From Acetatifactor sp. (lineage in GTDB: Bacteria > Bacillota > Clostridia > Lachnospirales > Lachnospiraceae), in contig JAEDDX010000045.1 of the NCBI GenBank assembly GCA_016293615.1, positions 1-24,221 of the forward strand: 24,221 nt of DNA. The letters run 5' to 3'. Shown here piece by piece: positions 22,367 through 24,221 of the stretch; the first letter of the stretch is position 1; every line of letters starts with the position of its first letter. A program made the position numbers and the translations under genes. Under the pieces are notes generated by a model, which had not been told where the DNA came from, did not search any database, and saw only the letters and a list, made by a program, of their open reading frames with translations.

Positions 22367-22777
22367 TCAAACCCCTCTGATAATTCTCTTCCGAAAAACA
22401 ATGCCGGCCACAGAGATCGCAAAAAAGCAGACATAAATCACTAAAATAGCAGAAATGATATCATATCGGCCTATGATCGCAGCGATTGAAAGCACCGCGA
22501 ATACATAGCATCCCCCTGCCACCCGCACTTTCCGCTTTAACTTTACACACAGGATAAAGCCATTCAGCAGAATCAATATCGGAATCAGATATGACAGAAT
22601 GATAAGAAACAGTTCATACCAATACCATTCTCTCACTGCGCCTGTAGAACCGACTCCGAAAACCTGAATCTCACCACGCGAAAAGCCGATGTACATTAAC
22701 AGAAAGCATATTATCAGCAGGGCAATCTGCACCAGGCAGAAAAAAACAAAGTATCTTTCACCAGCGTTCTTCTTCAT
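22367..22777 (-). CDS. Four-helix integral membrane protein, unknown function
   Basis: The 136-aa protein has four predicted transmembrane helices (about 11-31, 54-77, 85-104 and 106-125) and a basic C-terminus (RKRIIRGV). No family is recognised. ATG 22777 follows AGGGGG with an 8-nt spacer; an earlier ATG (22816) has no site. It lies 44 nt after the unknown 313-aa gene and is followed by a strong terminator, so the pair is likely one transcript. Confidence 0.75.
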   Translation of the reverse strand: MKKNAGERYFVFFCLVQIALLIICFLLMYIGFSRGEIQVFGVGSTGAVREWYWYELFLIILSYLIPILILLNGFILCVKLKRKVRVAGGCYVFAVLSIAAIIGRYDIISAILVIYVCFFAISVAGIVFRKRIIRGV

Positions 22778-22821
22778 GCTCGTTCCCCCTAAAAGAACTT
22801 TCTGATACCGGTGCATCTACA

Positions 22822-23763
22822 CTATTCCTGAATCGGAGCGGTGCCTCCAAGCACGATCATATTGGTCAGTCCGTCCGTGACAATGATCTTTTGCACTTGA
22901 TTTTGCTGCATCAAATCAATGATCTCCTGCTTTCCTTCCACTCTTCGGTACTTAAATCGGCTCTGATGCTTATACAAGTCCGTGTAAAGCACATACATTG
23001 CATCTCGGTTGACAAAAAGCTTGTCCGTTGCAGGATCCAAATAGACATACAACTCAGCTTCCTCATCCAGCCTGCTCCAGACAACATGCTCCAGCACAAC
23101 ATTCACTCTGCGAAAATATTCGATGTCATCCATCCTGTTGTTGTTGCGGGCCTGGGGAATCAATTTGCTGTTCAGGCAGTCAGCCACAAAACAGTTTTCT
23201 GCCAATGTCTGGCTGGTCAAGAATCTCGTTTTAAACTCTTCTACCGTACCCCCGCTCTGGAATACCTGATTGATTATGATCTGTGCTCTCTCAGGGCTTA
23301 CCAGGTACGGATTTTGGAACTGCCATATGGGAAGCAGAGAGAGTCTCTTCTCCGCCTGACTTCCTCCTGTTTCCTGCGCGGGAATCCGAATATCCGCGGC
23401 CTCGAAAAACCACTCGATCGTGCATCCGAGCGCCTTCTCTTCCGACGGGTCAACTTCCAGATGCTGAATTCCAACAGCGATAGCCTCCGTCAGAATGGTA
23501 ATCAGATTTTTGTCCGCGTCCTTTTCCAGTCTGGCTAACATATACATTCCGGATGGTTTCTCATAAATAGAGTCATCAATATACTTTTTCGCCTGTTCAT
23601 ACGAAGTAAACACCACCAAAAACTTACTCTTGGCGTCCCACTGTCCAACGAAAGGAAAGCTTTCACCCTTCAAATAATTCGCAGCGCGGAACGAAAGCAG
23701 CATATACAGTTCGTCCTTCGCTAATATGTCCTTCACTAACCTTCTCTTCTCCAGTTCCGTCAT
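22822..23763 (-). CDS. Unrecognised 313-aa cytoplasmic protein, possibly SseB-like at the N-terminus
   Basis: No signal peptide or membrane helix is seen. The N-terminal part (about 20-90) with ESFPFVGQWDAKSKFLVVFTSYEQAKKYI resembles SseB-type domains (a hydrophobic strand followed by FTS..QA), but weakly. Residues about 150-270 are mixed helix/strand with no known motif, and the C-terminus ends KIIVTDGLTNMIVLGG. ATG 23763 follows GGAGG with a 7-nt spacer, and a promoter-like TATAAT lies about 65 nt upstream. It is first in a two-gene unit with the membrane protein. Function is unknown. Confidence 0.7.
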   Translation of the reverse strand: MTELEKRRLVKDILAKDELYMLLSFRAANYLKGESFPFVGQWDAKSKFLVVFTSYEQAKKYIDDSIYEKPSGMYMLARLEKDADKNLITILTEAIAVGIQHLEVDPSEEKALGCTIEWFFEAADIRIPAQETGGSQAEKRLSLLPIWQFQNPYLVSPERAQIIINQVFQSGGTVEEFKTRFLTSQTLAENCFVADCLNSKLIPQARNNNRMDDIEYFRRVNVVLEHVVWSRLDEEAELYVYLDPATDKLFVNRDAMYVLYTDLYKHQSRFKYRRVEGKQEIIDLMQQNQVQKIIVTDGLTNMIVLGGTAPIQE

Positions 23764-23827
23764 GTCACTTCCTCCACACTCTAAGTACTCTATGTAATAC
23801 ATATCATATATTTATTTTACTATAACC

Positions 23828-23856
23828 ATTATAACACACTATGCCTGTAACACAAA
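23828..23856 (-). promoter_or_regulatory. Promoter before the 313-aa protein gene
   Basis: Leftward extended -10 TGTTATAAT ends at 23828; a poor -35 (TTTGTG, 23856-23851) stands 17 nt upstream. The sequence is the same extended -10 as at 22298-22306. Confidence 0.5.
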
Positions 23857-24133
23857 GAACTGTTTTTCAATACGACTCACATTTGTGCTTCTTTTGCCTT
23901 AAAAATGCCGATTAACCTATAGAACAGGGGTTTCTGAAAAACCTGCATGTCTATTGCAGACTGTATTGAGCGTCGGTATTAAGCCCTATATTTAGAACCT
24001 TATGTACGCGTAAGCGAAATACCAAGCGAAAGCGCGTCCGTCATCAGAGATGCAGTACTGTATCAGAGGGACGCAATTCCGAAAAGACCATTTTACTATG
24101 TGTAAAGCGAAATTTGCATACTAAAAAAAGCGA
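23857..24133. other. Gene-free region with hairpins and short repeats
   Basis: I find no open frame worth reporting in this stretch. It has a hairpin-capable segment CAGGGGTTT...AAACCTG (23925-23945) that overlaps another, CTGCA...TGCAG (23943-23959), three copies of AAGCGAAA (near 24013, 24027 and 24106), two ATCAGAG copies, and GCGTCC/GGACGC arms enclosing about 30 nt around 24034-24074. It could hold a small RNA, but no known family is recognised. Confidence 0.35.
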
Positions 24134-24158
24134 CAAAAAAACGACACTTCTGTGTCGT
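24134..24158 (-). terminator. Terminator after tRNA-Phe
   Basis: Leftward, ACGACAC (24158-24152) and GTGTCGT (24147-24141) form a perfect 7-bp stem with a 4-nt loop, followed by a run of seven T. It is 11 nt after the tRNA 3' end. Confidence 0.85.
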
Positions 24159-24169
24159 CAAAAAAGAAA

Positions 24170-24221
24170 TGCCCAGAACCGGAATCGAACCAGTGACACG
24201 AGGATTTTCAGTCCTCTGCTC
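24170..24221 (-). tRNA. tRNA-Phe (GAA), 3' part, cut by window edge
   Basis: The last 52 nt hold, on the reverse strand, the end of the D arm, the anticodon arm GAGGA-CTGAAAA-TCCTC (anticodon GAA, Phe), the variable loop GTGTC, the T arm ACTGG-TTCGATT-CCGGT and the acceptor 3' strand TCTGGGC plus discriminator A. No CCA is encoded. The 5' part lies beyond the window. Confidence 0.9.

Overview
The window looks like chromosomal DNA from a low-to-mid GC Clostridia, most probably a Lachnospiraceae. The reasons are the DUF6472-type Cys-rich small protein, the Orn/Lys/Arg-decarboxylase-fold / holB / ricT / trmN6 / rsmI gene cluster, a GHKL/LytTR agr-type system, strong GGAGG ribosome sites and a tRNA gene without an encoded CCA. 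This is judged by eye; no database was searched.

Region 1 (about 1-3470, visibly more AT-rich than the rest) is a complete agr-type quorum-sensing module in two divergent transcripts. The leftward one carries an AgrB-like peptide-processing protease and a 48-aa AgrD-like propeptide that is too short for ordinary gene calling. The rightward one carries a LytTR response regulator and a GHKL histidine kinase. The propeptide has Ser where the ring-forming Cys is normally found, so a lactone (not thiolactone) autoinducer is predicted. A perfect tandem 19-bp repeat lies between the two transcripts.

Region 2 (about 3574-12230) is a phosphate regulon: phoB-phoR (leftward), a divergent 77-aa membrane peptide, pstS-pstC-pstA-pstB-phoU (leftward) and an Na/Pi cotransporter with a PhoU-like tail (leftward). 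All four transcription units start with the same 55-bp promoter layout: three TTTACA-like half-sites spaced 11 and 23 bp apart, then exactly 9 bp to a -10 box. PhoR/PhoB would sense phosphate limitation and activate both uptake systems, their own operon and the unknown small protein; PhoU would feed back on PhoR and PstB.

Region 3 (about 12239-20552, leftward) is a long, tightly spaced housekeeping operon: HD-domain protein, Orn/Lys/Arg decarboxylase-fold enzyme, pyruvate kinase, guanylate-kinase-like protein, DNA polymerase III delta', RicT, a TrmN6-like methyltransferase, RsmI and a DUF6472 protein. It resembles the B. subtilis yaaO-tmk-yaaQ-yaaR-holB-yaaT-yabA-yabB-yabC cluster, but with pyk and a gmk-like gene where tmk/darA would be.

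Region 4 (about 20638-24221, leftward) holds an L,D-transpeptidase, a four-helix membrane protein, an unrecognised 313-aa protein, a roughly 400-bp gene-free stretch with hairpins and short repeats, and the 3' part of a tRNA-Phe gene cut by the window edge.
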